Assembly (NCBI GenBank): GCA_022495005.1
Contig: JAGYXB010001749.1
Span: 558,001-622,000 of the forward strand
Length of the DNA: 64,000 nt
Source: Rhyacophila brunnea
Lineage: Eukaryota > Arthropoda > Insecta > Trichoptera > Rhyacophilidae
Direction: 5' to 3'
Shown here: one piece after another, positions 47,181 through 57,744 of the stretch
Numbering within the stretch: the first letter of the stretch is position 1
Layout: every line of letters starts with the position of its first letter
The notes under the pieces: model-generated
What the model saw: only the letters and a program-made list of their open reading frames with translations
Told to the model about the DNA's origin: nothing
Database searches by the model: none
Made by a program: the position numbers and the translations under genes

Positions 47181-47953
47181 AATTAGTACAACCATCTTCT
47201 TCTTCTTCTATTCGTATGCGTTCCTATACCATTCATCCGATTGCAATGAAACTTTAGTGAGTTGTCGTGCGCACGCCCGCGAAGGTTTTTGAATTAGTAC
47301 AACCATATTCTTCTTCTTCTATTCGTATGCGTTCTTATACCATTCATCCGATTGCGATGAAACCTTCGTCAGGAGTTGTGGTAACACCCGCAAAGGTTTC
47401 TGAATTAGTACAACCATCTTCTTCGTCTATTCGTATGCGTTCCTATACCATTCATCCGATTGCAATGAAACCTTCGTCAGTTGTTGTGGTAACACCCGCA
47501 AAGGTTTCTGAATTAGTACAACCATCTTCTTCTTCTATTTGTATGCGTTCCTATACCATTCATCCGATTGCAATGAGACTTTGGTGAGTTGTCATGCGCA
47601 TGCTCACGAAGATTTCTGAATAAGAAAATCATCTTCTTTTTCTATTCGTATGCGTTCCTATACCATTTATCTGATTGCGATGAAACTTTTGTCAGTTGTT
47701 GTGCGCACACTTGCAAAGGTTTTTAAATTAGTATTATATAAAATACAAAGTTTGTTGTTTCATCCAATTTTGATTTTTACATATTAATAACAATAATAAC
47801 GTTTTCATATTTTGGATTCCATTTTGAATTTAGTGTTCTTTTAGTTGACCTTTACTCCTATTAGAATTATTTTCATATTGCCATATTGTATTACACAGAT
47901 ATTTAATATTAAAAAAATAATTCACTCTTATTATTTTTTAAATATCTGAGATA

Positions 47954-49252
47954 CGAGGGTGGGTCAATAAGTCCTTAGAAAAGCCGACAGGTGGCGCGAC
48001 TAGTACTGTAAGCGGTTTGTTTTCATGCAGCGGCACTACCGATTCAGTATGCTGCGAAGTTTCAATCAGATTGGTCGGGTTGTTGTATATTTCTCGTACA
48101 TTTAAAAAAAAAATTGCTTGTGGAAAATGGAAAAATGGAAAATGGAGAAAATTGAGTTTAGAGTTGTTATTAAACATTTTAATATAAAAAGGGTTAACAG
48201 CAAAGGAAATAAAAAATGAGTTGGATTTAGTTCACGGCATATCTGCTCCTTCACTTGCAACTATTTATAACTGGTTAAATGAATTTAAGCGTGGTCGTAC
48301 ATCAACAAAGGATGAACCACGCTCAGGACGTCCTGTAGAGGTGACTACACCAGAAATGATCAATAAAATCCACGATATGGTGTTAAGTGACCGAAGATTA
48401 AAGTTGAGTGAGATAATTGAGGTTATAGGGATCTCAAAAGGTAGCGTCATTTCTATTTTACATGACAAATTGGGCATGAAAAAATTTCTGCAAGATGGGT
48501 GCCGCGTTTGCTCACAGTCGACAATAAACGCAATAGGGTGGTGGCCTCTAAAGCCCTGTTGTCGCTCATGCAACGCAATCCGGATGAATTTTTCGTCGCT
48601 TTGTGACTGTAGATGAAACATGGATACACCACTATACTCCCGAGACGAAAGAACAGTCAAAGCAGTGGATTGCGAAGGCAAACCATGTCAAAGAAGGCGA
48701 AAACCGTAAAATCAGCTGGTAAGGTTATGGCTACTGTATTTTGGGATGCACGTGAAATTATTTTCGTTGACTATTTGGAAAAAGGAAAAACAATAACAGG
48801 GGATTATTATGCATCTTTATTGGACCAGCTAAAAAACAAAATTGAAGAAAAACAGCCTCATTTAAACAGGAAAAAATCCTCTTTCATCAGGACAATGCCC
48901 GTGTTCACACATGTTTACGATCAATGGCTAAAATTGAAGAATTGAAGTTCGAATTGGTCGACCACCCACCGTATTCGCCAGATTTAGCCCCAGTGACTTT
49001 TTCCTTTTCCCAAACTTAAAAAAATGGCTAAGTGGACAACGTTTTTTTTCAAATGAAGAAGTCATCGATCGGACAAATGCTTATTTTGAGGACCTTCCGA
49101 AAACTTATTTTTTCTGACGGTTTAAAAAAAATTGAGAAACGTCTAACCAAGTGTATTGAGCTCCAAGGAGATTATGTTGAGAAATAAAAAAAAAATACAA
49201 AAATAAGAACTGTTTTAATGCTTTTTTCTAAGGAATTATTGACCCACCCTCG
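47954..49252 (+). mobile_element. mariner transposon, copy 2 (defective)
   Basis: The ends are the same as copy 1 (CGAGGGTGGGTCAATAAGTC and complement), with TA on both sides. The empty site can be read from the related element at 11,281-11,300, where the flanks join around a single TA. Sequence is almost identical to copy 1 apart from a few substitutions and several 1-nt indels. Confidence 0.92.
48127..49187 (+). pseudogene. mariner transposase pseudogene
   Basis: The gene aligns along its whole length with the intact 352-residue transposase at 20,019, but the frame is broken. A start-proximal rearrangement (extra AAAAATGGAA-type bases near 48,127-48,150) and an extra A near 48,190 come first. 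Single-base losses follow near 48,482, 48,590, 48,678, 48,690, 48,875 and 48,990, and a T is gained near 49,112. Longest open pieces are 48,221-48,616 (helix-turn-helix region) and 48,613-48,945. Most indels fall in homopolymers or short repeats, which could be decay or sequencing error. Confidence 0.85.
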
Positions 49253-49301
49253 TAAATATAACCACGAAGTGACCCTGTGCGAAGCCGTGTACTTCAGCTA
49301 G

Positions 49302-49826
49302 TCAATATATAAATTATATATATTGTATTCTAAAAATATGACCAAATAGATAAATACTGACTCATAATATGTCCATTAAAGAGAATAATTTATTCAAAAG
49401 AAAAGATTATGGCACATATTTTATATTTACACAAATGTGTATAAAAAATTGTTCCGGTGAATCGATAAAATACACAATCCTCTATTGAAATCATGATTTA
49501 TTTTACCAACATCATTGGTGTGTATTTTATTGTCAATTTGTTTCTAATAAAAACAATATAATTATAATCAATTATGACAAAATTAAATTTAAAGTAAAAT
49601 TATTCGTGTATCAATATCGTTCAAGTATACCCTTCTTAAAACTAATTTAAACACTACCCCTGTGTATTATCTCCGCGAACCTAACCTCCATAGTTTTTGA
49701 CACTTGCTCTGCCACAGACAATAAATGTACGTATATGGGCACTTCTGTTGACAGTTCGACAGATTTAAATGGGATAGTTTGAACTGATCTGTGGTGTACC
49801 CACTAACGTACAGTTATTGTCTGTGC
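49302..49826. other. Right portion of insertion X, no gene
   Basis: AT-rich sequence leading to the right inverted repeat of X. It contains an inverted pair of CACAGACAATAA-type words (about 49,713 and 49,805) that can form a hairpin. Confidence 0.4.
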
Positions 49827-49868
49827 CATGTTCAACCTGCTACTCAAACTGTACGTGTATGGCTACCT

Positions 49869-50690
49869 TATGAGAAGGTGTTCGATTCGACAAAGAAATG
49901 TTCAATACCAACTCGAAGCACTAAGAAATCAAGGAATCCCTGGGCGCTATATAAATATTTTCAATAATATATACAGTAGCGCAACAGCATCTGTCAATTT
50001 CCATAAACCATCGCGCAGATTTCCTATCAGCAAAGGAGTCCGACAAGATGATACAATCTCACCTAAACTATTTACAGCTACCGTTGAAAACTTATTCAGG
50101 CAACTTGACTGGGATGACAAAGAGATCCACATAAATGGAGAATATCTGAGTCATCTGCGCTTTGCCGATAACATAGTAGTTTTCTCGCAAGACTCAGAAG
50201 ACCTCCAAAGCAGAGTGCAGGAACTCGCTGAAGTAAGCAACAAAGTAGGTTTAAAAATAAATGTAACAAAGACGAAAGTCATGTTCAACTGCTTTGCGGG
50301 CCAAAAAGAGATCCTCATCAATGGCACTCAGCTCGAACAGGTGAAAAGCTACATATATTTGACAACAAGTGTCTATATATGGATGTATATTTGATGAAAT
50401 TGTTCGCAGAGTAAAGCTAGGCTGAAGTGCTTTTGGCCGCCTGAATAATGTCTTCAAAAGTGACCTTCCACTGTGCCTAAAGCGCAAAGTTTTCAACCAG
50501 TGTGTGCTTCCCGTGATCACATATGCGTGTGAAACATGGAGCCTAAGTAAAAGAGAGATCCAGAAACTTAGAGTAGCACAACGTGTTATGGAGAGGTGCA
50601 TGCTGGGCATAACGCGAAAGGACAAAAAGAGGAATGAGTGGATAAGGAAGCAGACAATAGTTTTCGATGTAATAGAGTTTATTATGTAAT
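49869..50690 (+). pseudogene. RTE-type reverse transcriptase, 3' piece
   Basis: Coding resumes with YEKVFDS, then in a shifted frame QLEALRNQGIPGRYINIFNN, FPISKGVRQDDTISPKLFTA, the catalytic region LRFADNIVVFS, and VGLKINVTKTKVMFN. The C-terminal part follows after another shift (KVFNQCVLPVITYACETWSL, then LRVAQRVMERCMLGI). The catalytic FADD is FADN, so the second aspartate is lost, and GVRQGD is GVRQDD. It is colinear with the piece ending at 37,027. Confidence 0.75.
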
Positions 50691-51038
50691 GAAATACTTA
50701 CAATCGGTTATCTACATGCTATAGTCATAGACATTATGCTTTACTTTTCGACCATATTCTCCGATCCACCCACCTTATTGCCACCTTGTGGCGTAGAGCA
50801 TGAAATGATCTTTCTCTGGGAGGTGGACCCGGGCGCTGTTCAAGGCAGTGAAACCCACGCCGGGAAATGTCTTCCACGGCGTGGACTCCCAGACTCTAAT
50901 GGAGTCTGGAATGAGTGTTGCATGCCTCACTTAACCTTTAAACGATCTCCATTCTGCCGAATGGACGCCAGCAAGCTTTTCTTTATGAGGGAAACAGCTG
51001 CAAAAGACCATGTGGTTAAAGGGGCTCTAGGTCATTAA
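50691..51038. other. Unassigned, moderately GC-rich
   Basis: A 100-codon plus-strand frame ends here (50,736-51,038), with DSNGVWNECCMPHLTFKRSP. I do not recognise it. It may be a fragment of another element between the RTE end and the LTR at 51,039. Confidence 0.3.
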
Positions 51039-51616
51039 TGAAAGACTGATTTATTTATAGGTCGCTGCATGGCACAACATTTAATTCACAAAAATACAGC
51101 GACAGATTGAACTTAGTACAGGGAAAGTAATAGGAACGGAGATCGCCCTCTGCGCCTCTCAGTCGCCAACTATTAATCTAACTTATAAACTAAACATGAA
51201 ATAAAAATAAAGACTACACATAATTACGCACGCCCGCATGCTGATGCATACGGGCCCAACCAAGTTCTCCACGGTGGAACCCAAATCACATCTTGAACAC
51301 AGGAAGTTGCATGTGCTACCAAACGTTTATTGAAAGCACTTTTACACTTCGGGACTCGGCGGCCGAGAGACAGAACGCCTCTCGCCACGACAGGCAAGAC
51401 CACCTACACGTCTGTCTCGGCCCACGGTCACCAGAAGAAGAAGGAAGGGGGAGCCGCTTCGCTTCCACGCCAAGCGCGGCCGGCCTCGCCCCGCGTCCCC
51501 CCACCTATTTGACTCCACTCCAGTCCCACTCGGCCAGTGTTGATTACTAACGGGTGTTGCCAGCAGAGAAACTCAGAGAATATAATTCTCTGTGTAACGT
51601 GTGACTCGTTACATTA
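51039..51616 (-). repeat. Probable 3' LTR of the minus-strand gypsy element
   Basis: On the minus strand the segment starts TGTAACGAGTCACACGTTAC and ends CAGTCTTTCA (TG...CA). It is preceded by GACCAGGCGGGTAA, as is typical before a gypsy-type 3' LTR, and contains AATAAACG. It is much more GC-rich than its surroundings (51,350-51,540). No second copy was found right of gag, so the LTR call rests on structure and position. Confidence 0.5.
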
Positions 51617-54371
51617 CCCGCCTGGTCAGGAGAAATTGAAACACAGGTATCAATTTTCCACTGGGGTCATCCTCTGCTTCAATTTATGGTAAGGAGTTGT
51701 TTCCTTCGGATGCTTTGGGGTTGTTCAGTCAGGTGGGTTGGACGGGGCATGTGGCGGAGTTGCTGATGGCCATCCAGTGCAGACCCTTGAGTATGCAGTG
51801 GATCCGGTCGCTGATGTCGCCTTGGCGCTCCTTGCTCCCTTCAACCATCCTTCTGGGCGTACCTTGCCATCACATATAACCAAGTTTCTTAAACAATGAA
51901 CTATTGCACAATACATTTCTTTTAAGAATAACCTACATGTCGACGATTTGACTTTGTTCAGCAATCAAATTACAGGTTGACGGATCTCATTCTTTGATGA
52001 GGCCGTCGGCTACATTGCTGATTACATTAACTCCAACTCTCACTAGTGAGAAGTTGTTTTCTTTGTGAACAGACAGTTCGACCTCTGTCTCCCTACGCCG
52101 GCCTTGCATGTAATCATGTCTCATGGGCAGGAACGATAGATTTACGGGTGCTGTCTAGGCACGCTTACGACTATCGAGCATGGAATATGCTCTCCAGACC
52201 CCTCCACTTCATTTGCACTTTGGTTGATTGCTCGACCTAGATGTAGCTTCACTTTCCCATTCTGAAAGAAATTTGTCCTCGTAGAATTGGAACTTTTTAG
52301 GATATGCATCTGTGCTCTTCCACAGCTCAAAACAAGTTGATTTTTAATACAATTCCTCTTCAGCACTCGAGAAACTCATTCTCAGCGCTCCTCCTTCCGT
52401 GTCAATCTCTGAGGTTTGCCATTTCGGGCTCCCTCATGTTGACGTCTCAATCGCATCTGGAGTGGCCAAAGTACGGTGTCGAATTATGAGCTTCTCCAAG
52501 CTCCTCTTATTTACAATTTTAATATGAAAATAGACGGTTTATTAGACCATCACGATGCTTGTCGCGGCAATTAAGCGGTAGCGATAAGTGTGGACTTGCT
52601 GAAAGACATATGAATAAGTGATGCAATTTGAAGGGGAGCTGCGTGCAGCGGGCCCGGACCTTTCACTGAAAAGAATTTATTATACAATAGAAATACCATT
52701 CATTGCCATGGTGGCTTACTGAATTACTTACAACTAAAATGATTCTTCTGATTGGACGCGCAGAAGTTTTGCTACTAGCATGAATCTATAATCTATAAGC
52801 TTTGTTCAGCGTTGACCAGCGGGTGGATCCATCCTGACGAAGGCTCTCACTTCGAGATTACACTAATCCATACAATGACCCCTGTCATCTGTATGTCGTC
52901 GGGAGGTTCATGTGCCGACGCTCAAACCCTTTGGCTTTACAACTGCAGAGCTGCGCAGCACACATGGATCTCCCGAGAACGACCTTAATCATAACTATAT
53001 AATCGGTTGTTAACCACTCCTCCGTCAAGCTATATGTCTACCGGGCAATTCTGATAGTTACTCATGTGCCTTCGTAACATTCGCTTCCCTGACGATGCTT
53101 AAAACTAACTTGCATACTTGATGCGGCAGGGTTGCGATGCTCTAGAGCAATCTGATGCTGCAAGGAATTTACCCAGCAATCAGCTAGATCCACCACATCA
53201 CAGTTCATCTCCAAACTTGCATCTGACTCTAATGTTAGATTTTGTGACACATCTTTTTGACCGGTCTTTATGCCAAGTCGTTTTTTCCAAAAGTTACTAA
53301 TGCTAAATGCTACCAGCTTATGCGGAATAAGTTTCCACTAGCGTTCACGCGTGTTGAACAATATGAATTATAATAAGTTAGTAAGAGTTGGTTGTTTAGG
53401 TCCTCACTTGAGTTTATCTGGTCGTGCACCCTCAAAATTTATATATTGGACTTTACCAGTTCCTTTCTATCATCAGTCAGATCACAGCGCCAGGACACAC
53501 TGCTTTTCTCAGCTATATTGACCCTCAATCTATTACACAACTCATTGCACAGAGTCCTGTTTGCAATTGGAGAATTGACCAAACAAACAGAGCAAGTGAG
53601 CCTAGACCTCCAGTTGTCTTTCTCACAGCTACCAAGCTCTTATCTTAAATGCTTTAATTAAACTAATTTACAAATTTTTGACATCTCAGTGGCGTCCATA
53701 TCGATTTCATCTGTGTCGTGAGATCGGGTGTACATCTCTGGTACAGATCTCGTTGCGTGTTCGCAACAACAAGGTTTCTTCTTGGAAGAAACACACTCTT
53801 TTCACGGAGTGATGTCGTAAAGACCATTTGCATGCCTTACATGCAAGCTCAACGTTTTTAATATTCGGGAAACATTACAAAGAGGTCAACTTAACTTTCA
53901 TGTGGTATTCACAGCACAGGCTGTGACGCAGCACTTCTCAGATCAGCAGGAGTTCAAGCGTATTTCATGGCTTCAATGCCGCTCATTACTTGTTGTCTAT
54001 CCTCTGTGGATCTCGACGTTACTGCTGGTACACGAAATCATTGTCCAGATGTCACATTATGTAGAATACAGCAATTCTGAAATTTGATAACAAACTTTTG
54101 TATAAAAAACAATCAATATTTCATACATTAATTAGGCTTATCGCGTCTAACAGAGACGCAACTATAGTAATTTCTGAACAATAATATCAGAATTCAATTC
54201 AATATAAATAGAATCTTATATATTTTCTTTATACATTACTCACAATAATTTCACATAGTGAATACTGTTCTCTATGGCATTCCCATGAGGTATGAATGTC
54301 TCTAAATGGACATATTTGTGCTCTTTCAAAATTGAAAGAATTTTAATATGGCTTTTTAATTATTCCCGATT
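51617..54371 (-). other. Probable decayed 3' pol region of the gypsy element
   Basis: This lies between the putative 3' LTR and the reverse transcriptase. RNase H and integrase are expected here, but I could not identify a DD35E or HHCC signature in any frame. The minus frame 51,725-51,964 ends just before the LTR in a Pro/Ser-rich tail, as a Pol C-terminus might. Reading frames are fragmented throughout. Another element may also be inserted. Confidence 0.3.
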
Positions 54372-55708
54372 TTAATAGTCCCGAGAATTCTTGGGAACGG
54401 GAAAATTCTTGACGCTGTCTAATTTCACTGGATCGCAATGTAATCCTTCCTCATTTACTATATAACCTAGGTATTTTAGTTCTTTTCTGCAAAATTCCGA
54501 TTTAGAGAAATTTATGGTCATACCCGATTGTTTAAAGTTTTCAAAAACGCGATCTAGTAACTTCATGTGGCTATCAAAATTTTCAGATACCACTATCACA
54601 TCGTCAATATAATAGAAAACTTTGGCTTCGAACTCCGGGCCGAATAAACTGTCAGATAATCTCTGTAATTCCGCGCTTGAATTTTTGGTACCAAAAAGCA
54701 TCACGAAAAATTCAAACAAACCCCTGCGTGGAACCACAAAAGCTGTTTTCTCACAAGAATCCTCCGTCAAAGGAATTTGCCAGAAGGCCTTCGACAAATC
54801 AATTGATGAAATAAATTTCGCGTCTCTTAAATTATCTAGTATCTGTGATATATATGGCAACTGATAACTGTCTGGGACGGTGATCGCATTCAGTTTGCGC
54901 GAATCCAAACAAAATCTTCCAGTGCCATCTTTTTTTGGCACTATTAAAATTGGATTGCTCCACGCGGAACGTGATCTCCGTACTACTCCAAGCTTAAGCA
55001 TATTGTCTAGCTCCTTCTCTAATGTTGTCTGTTTTGCAAGTGAGAGCGGATAATAGCGTTGTTTGATTGGGCCCCCATTCGTCACAATACGGTGTTGTAC
55101 CAAGTGGGTGCGCCCCAATCCACAGCGTTCGAAGGAAATCGATTCGAATTTTTCTTTAACCGAGGCTAGCTGACTATGTTGTACTTCTGTTAAGCTAATT
55201 AAACTTTTTGAGGTAATGGAATTTACCATAAACGAGTTGTGCTTACGATTTCTAGAAAGATTGACTATTTCCGGTGCGATTCTAAACAACTTCCAAAAGT
55301 CGATGCCCAGAATTACATTGGGTGGGAGGTTAGGTATTATGGTAAAGTATACAGTTCTAGTTTTGCGGCCTACTCTTACTGGGATTTTCAAAGCGCCAAT
55401 CGCGGGCTGGATTGTACCATCCACTGATTCAATCGAAATTCTTGACCTGTATAATTTAAATCCCTTGTCGAATAAGGTGGCAGCTGCGTCCTTACTCAAG
55501 CAAGAGAGGGGGACGCACCGGAGTCTAATAGACCCCGTGCCCATATTCCTCCTAACAAAAACTCCAAAAACGGTCTCTCATCCACATAATCTTTTTTGCA
55601 AATAGGAGCGACTAACTTGTCGTTCCTGAAAAAATATTTTGTATAGTCAATTATATCTCTCCACTCTCTTTTAAATACTTCGTTGGACGGTCTGAGAGAG
55701 TGGATCAC
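54372..55708 (-). pseudogene. pol: Ty3/gypsy pol: protease and reverse transcriptase
   Basis: Starting at 55,708 the frame encodes a protease with active-site DSG (GLLDSGASPSLA). After one frame change (about 55,500-55,540) it continues as protease C-terminus (VILGIDFW) and reverse transcriptase. RT blocks are clear in the 390-codon part: SAWSNPILIVPKKDGTGRF (194-212), LPYISQILDNLRDAKFISSI (229-248), VMLFGTKNSSAELQRL (281-296), the catalytic box YYIDDVIVVS (311-320), and GYIVNEEGLHCDPVKL (360-375). FG.KN is FGTKNSS rather than FGLKNAP. The frame ends at 54,372 just after FPVPKNSRDY, where RNase H should begin. The frame change and truncation make it inactive. Confidence 0.85.
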
Positions 55709-56745
55709 TACTCGTTTTTTGTTGACACGCTGTGCTTGCTAGAAGTGCATGCGTGTTGGCTTTTGTCAAACTGTTTGTCAACATCACTAACTCTCACTGA
55801 CTTCCTAGAATGCGTGTCATTGCAACACGCAGCGTGTTCGATACAACTGGAATCGTTGTGTGATCCGTTGAAAGGTTTGCAGTGATGTGCGTTATGCTTA
55901 TTTTTATGAAAATGATCAGAATTAACTCTGGTATTATTATTAACTGATCTTGAAGGATTAGTATCCACTGCCGCAACTTCAAGGTTTGAGGGGTTAGTCG
56001 AGATGAAAGAGATAGGAGCTAACTTTGACCTTTCAATGTCGCTACATACTTTGACTAACTCTGTAAAAGTTTTTGGCTTCTGCAAGCTGACACCGGTTTG
56101 AATGCGTTCTACCATCCTGCTAGTAGTTATTTCCATTAAATCATTAACCGAATAGGCAGGTCTCAATCTACCTGCTAACAATCTCATATCAAGAATGAAG
56201 TCGCAGGCTGGTTCCTGCTCCTTTTGCCTTAATGAGCATGCTCTCAACTAACGCAGCGCCGACCGTCGGCCCTTTAAACTGCAAATACAATGCCGATTTC
56301 AACTCCTGCCATGTATTTACCTCACTTTCCACCAAGCTGAACCACCCCAATGCTCTACCCTGCAAAATCTCTGAAAAGTATACCATCATTGTGGTAAATG
56401 ATAGCCCACGATTTCTCATTATGTCTTCCACTCTAATGACGAAGTCGTGAACTGGTGTCGAGCCGTCATATTTAATGTGCATGGAATTTAGCACCTTATA
56501 ATTTATTGCTGGCTTAATTTCTACTACTTGGGAGAATGACGAGAGTGATTCGAAATCATCAGCCCTCTCCTCAAACGGAACGGGACCAAGCTTGCAGATT
56601 CCAGATTTCAGCTTGCTCTTGCATTTGTAAGAGTTTTTTTACTGGGTTTGATCCCCCTAGCTTCTAGCGCTGACTTCAGGGTAGACGCCTTGCAGCTCTC
56701 CCTAATGCCAATTGCAACGATGTTAACGTTCGACCACACCATCTT
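55708..56745 (-). pseudogene. gag: Ty3/gypsy gag
   Basis: The minus strand from about 56,745 begins MVWSNVNIVAIGIRESCKA, with a SAP-like LKSALEARGIKPSKKTL stretch. A stop and frame changes follow. Then comes a capsid-like part, 56,494-56,189 (KYDGSTPVHDFVIRVEDI, GRALGWF, W.ELKSAL..QF), and after another shift 56,247-55,708 (PAYSVNDLMEIT, then KPKTFTELVKVCSDIERSKL). The Cys/His-rich C-terminal part (HHCKPFNGSHNDSSC) is not a clean zinc knuckle. The order gag-protease-RT on one strand fits Ty3/gypsy. At least two frameshifts are present. Confidence 0.75.
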
Positions 56746-57124
56746 GAGTAAGTAATATAAATCTAAGCAAAGAATTTACACTAAACAGAAAATGATGCGG
56801 ATGTTCTCATGCACAATAAAAATTTATTACCACTTGTTACACATGTATTCACAGATATGATTATTAATTGTTACTATACGAAAACGTTATGCACCAAGCC
56901 GCAACGAACAACCACCAACCAATCAGGATCCCAAGATTGAGTGACCGATGGTCCAAAATTGGTAAATGTAATGAAAGAAAATAATTATTAATAATCTAAT
57001 TATTAACACGTGGATACTACCGACGACGATACAAATGATGATAAAAGTACAACGGATAGTATACTCGTAGATGATGCCAGAATAATAATATGATTAGTGT
57101 TATATATTATTATCATAATTAAAT
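56746..57124. other. Expected 5' LTR position, no LTR match seen
   Basis: The gypsy 5' LTR should lie here on the minus strand, but no match to 51,039-51,616 is visible. The sequence is AT-rich with no recognised feature. Confidence 0.4.
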
Positions 57125-57345
57125 TTGTTGACTAAAATATCAAACGTCGTTAAGTCAAAAAGTCTGAATGTCAAACTGAGGAAAATGTAGTTTTATCATA
57201 TCTTATAACAAAAACGGTTGCAACATCTGAGATATTGCACTACTATATTTTGGATTTAAGCAATTTAGATAAAATATAGGTGGACTTAAATTGTTTTAAT
57301 AATCTTGGTTGGACTTAAAGTAATTTGAAAAAATATGCACGTACT
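57125..57345 (+). mobile_element. Left-end fragment of the 30-bp-repeat TIR family
   Basis: TTTGTTGACTAAAATATCAA, followed by ACGTCGTTAAGTC, matches the left terminus at 59,768. The following GAATGTCAAACTGAGGAAAA block also matches. Three subterminal units of about 29 bp begin at 57,251 (TGGATTTAAGCAATTTAGAT), 57,281 (TGGACTTAAATTGTTTTAAT) and 57,310 (TGGACTTAAAGTAATTTGAA). The sequence then runs into repeat R, so only the left end is present. Confidence 0.6.
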
Positions 57346-57725
57346 TAACGGCCCACATGCTCAGCGTAGGTCAAAATGAAGCTTTTATGGAATTTTCAGA
57401 GCATAATCCTGGACATTACTTAATCGTTGTACATAATCCATTTCTATAATTTTGAATCCTTATTAGCCTTTATATTTATTTTAAATATTTGATGACTGCA
57501 TAAAGTATTTTTATTACATAAAATAGTATTCTTTTAAGCCTCTCGCTCTAATGTTTTAGAATATAGTCACATTTCAGTACATCCATGTGGACTGGTGTTA
57601 AGATTTTTTAGATTTGTTAATTTTTAAAGGCATTTACAATACCATTAGTAAAATTAACATTATATAGTGACATATACTACCGCTTTAAAAAAAATGGTTA
57701 GGTACATGTTCAAACATGCGCGTTA
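57341..57725 (+). repeat. Dispersed repeat R, copy 3
   Basis: It begins GTACTTAACGGCCCACATGC, shows the uninterrupted CATGCTCAGCGTAGGTCAAA junction where the provirus is inserted in copy 2, and ends GGTTAGGTACATGTTCAAAC. It is shorter than the other copies because of an internal deletion before the right end. Confidence 0.65.
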
Positions 57726-57744
57726 ACACGATTATATTATATGT

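Larger units (their letters stand above)
47186..49301 (+). mobile_element. Helitron-like minisatellite element, inverted copy, split by mariner
   Basis: Five or six minisatellite units (cores CCATTCATCCGATTGCAATG, period about 110 bp) fill 47,195-47,720. They match the 11.5-13.1 kb array in inverted orientation. The flank then matches 11,281-11,520 reversed until a TA at 47,952, where mariner copy 2 lies. The match resumes at 49,253 (TAAATATAACCACGAAGTGA). The element ends in hairpin GAAGCCGTGTACTTC then AG CTAG (49,298-49,301) before a T, a Helitron 3' signature. The 5' terminus is not seen. Confidence 0.6.
37028..49854. mobile_element. Composite insertion X bounded by 28-bp inverted repeats
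   Basis: The left end GTACAGTTTGAGTAACAGG..., running to CATG (37,028-37,055), is the inverted copy of 49,827-49,854 with one mismatch. It splits an RTE reverse transcriptase at the FID/YEK junction. Fourteen bases (49,855-49,868) on the right lie outside the inverted repeat and have no left counterpart, so the left tip may be truncated and no target duplication can be read. At the right end, CACAGACAATAA(A/C)TGTACGT occurs as an inverted pair (about 49,713 and 49,805-49,827). Without the nested provirus and mariner, about 2.3 kb remain. No transposase was recognised. Confidence 0.55.

Noticed and set aside
47267..47587. Repetitive 106-codon frame with a PAKVSELVQPSSSSI repeat
   Set aside because: It is the inverted minisatellite read through in one frame because three consecutive units keep phase. 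It has no start context or family match.
50736..51612. GC-rich open frames as host genes
   Set aside because: They overlap on both strands, overlap the putative LTR and show no domain.
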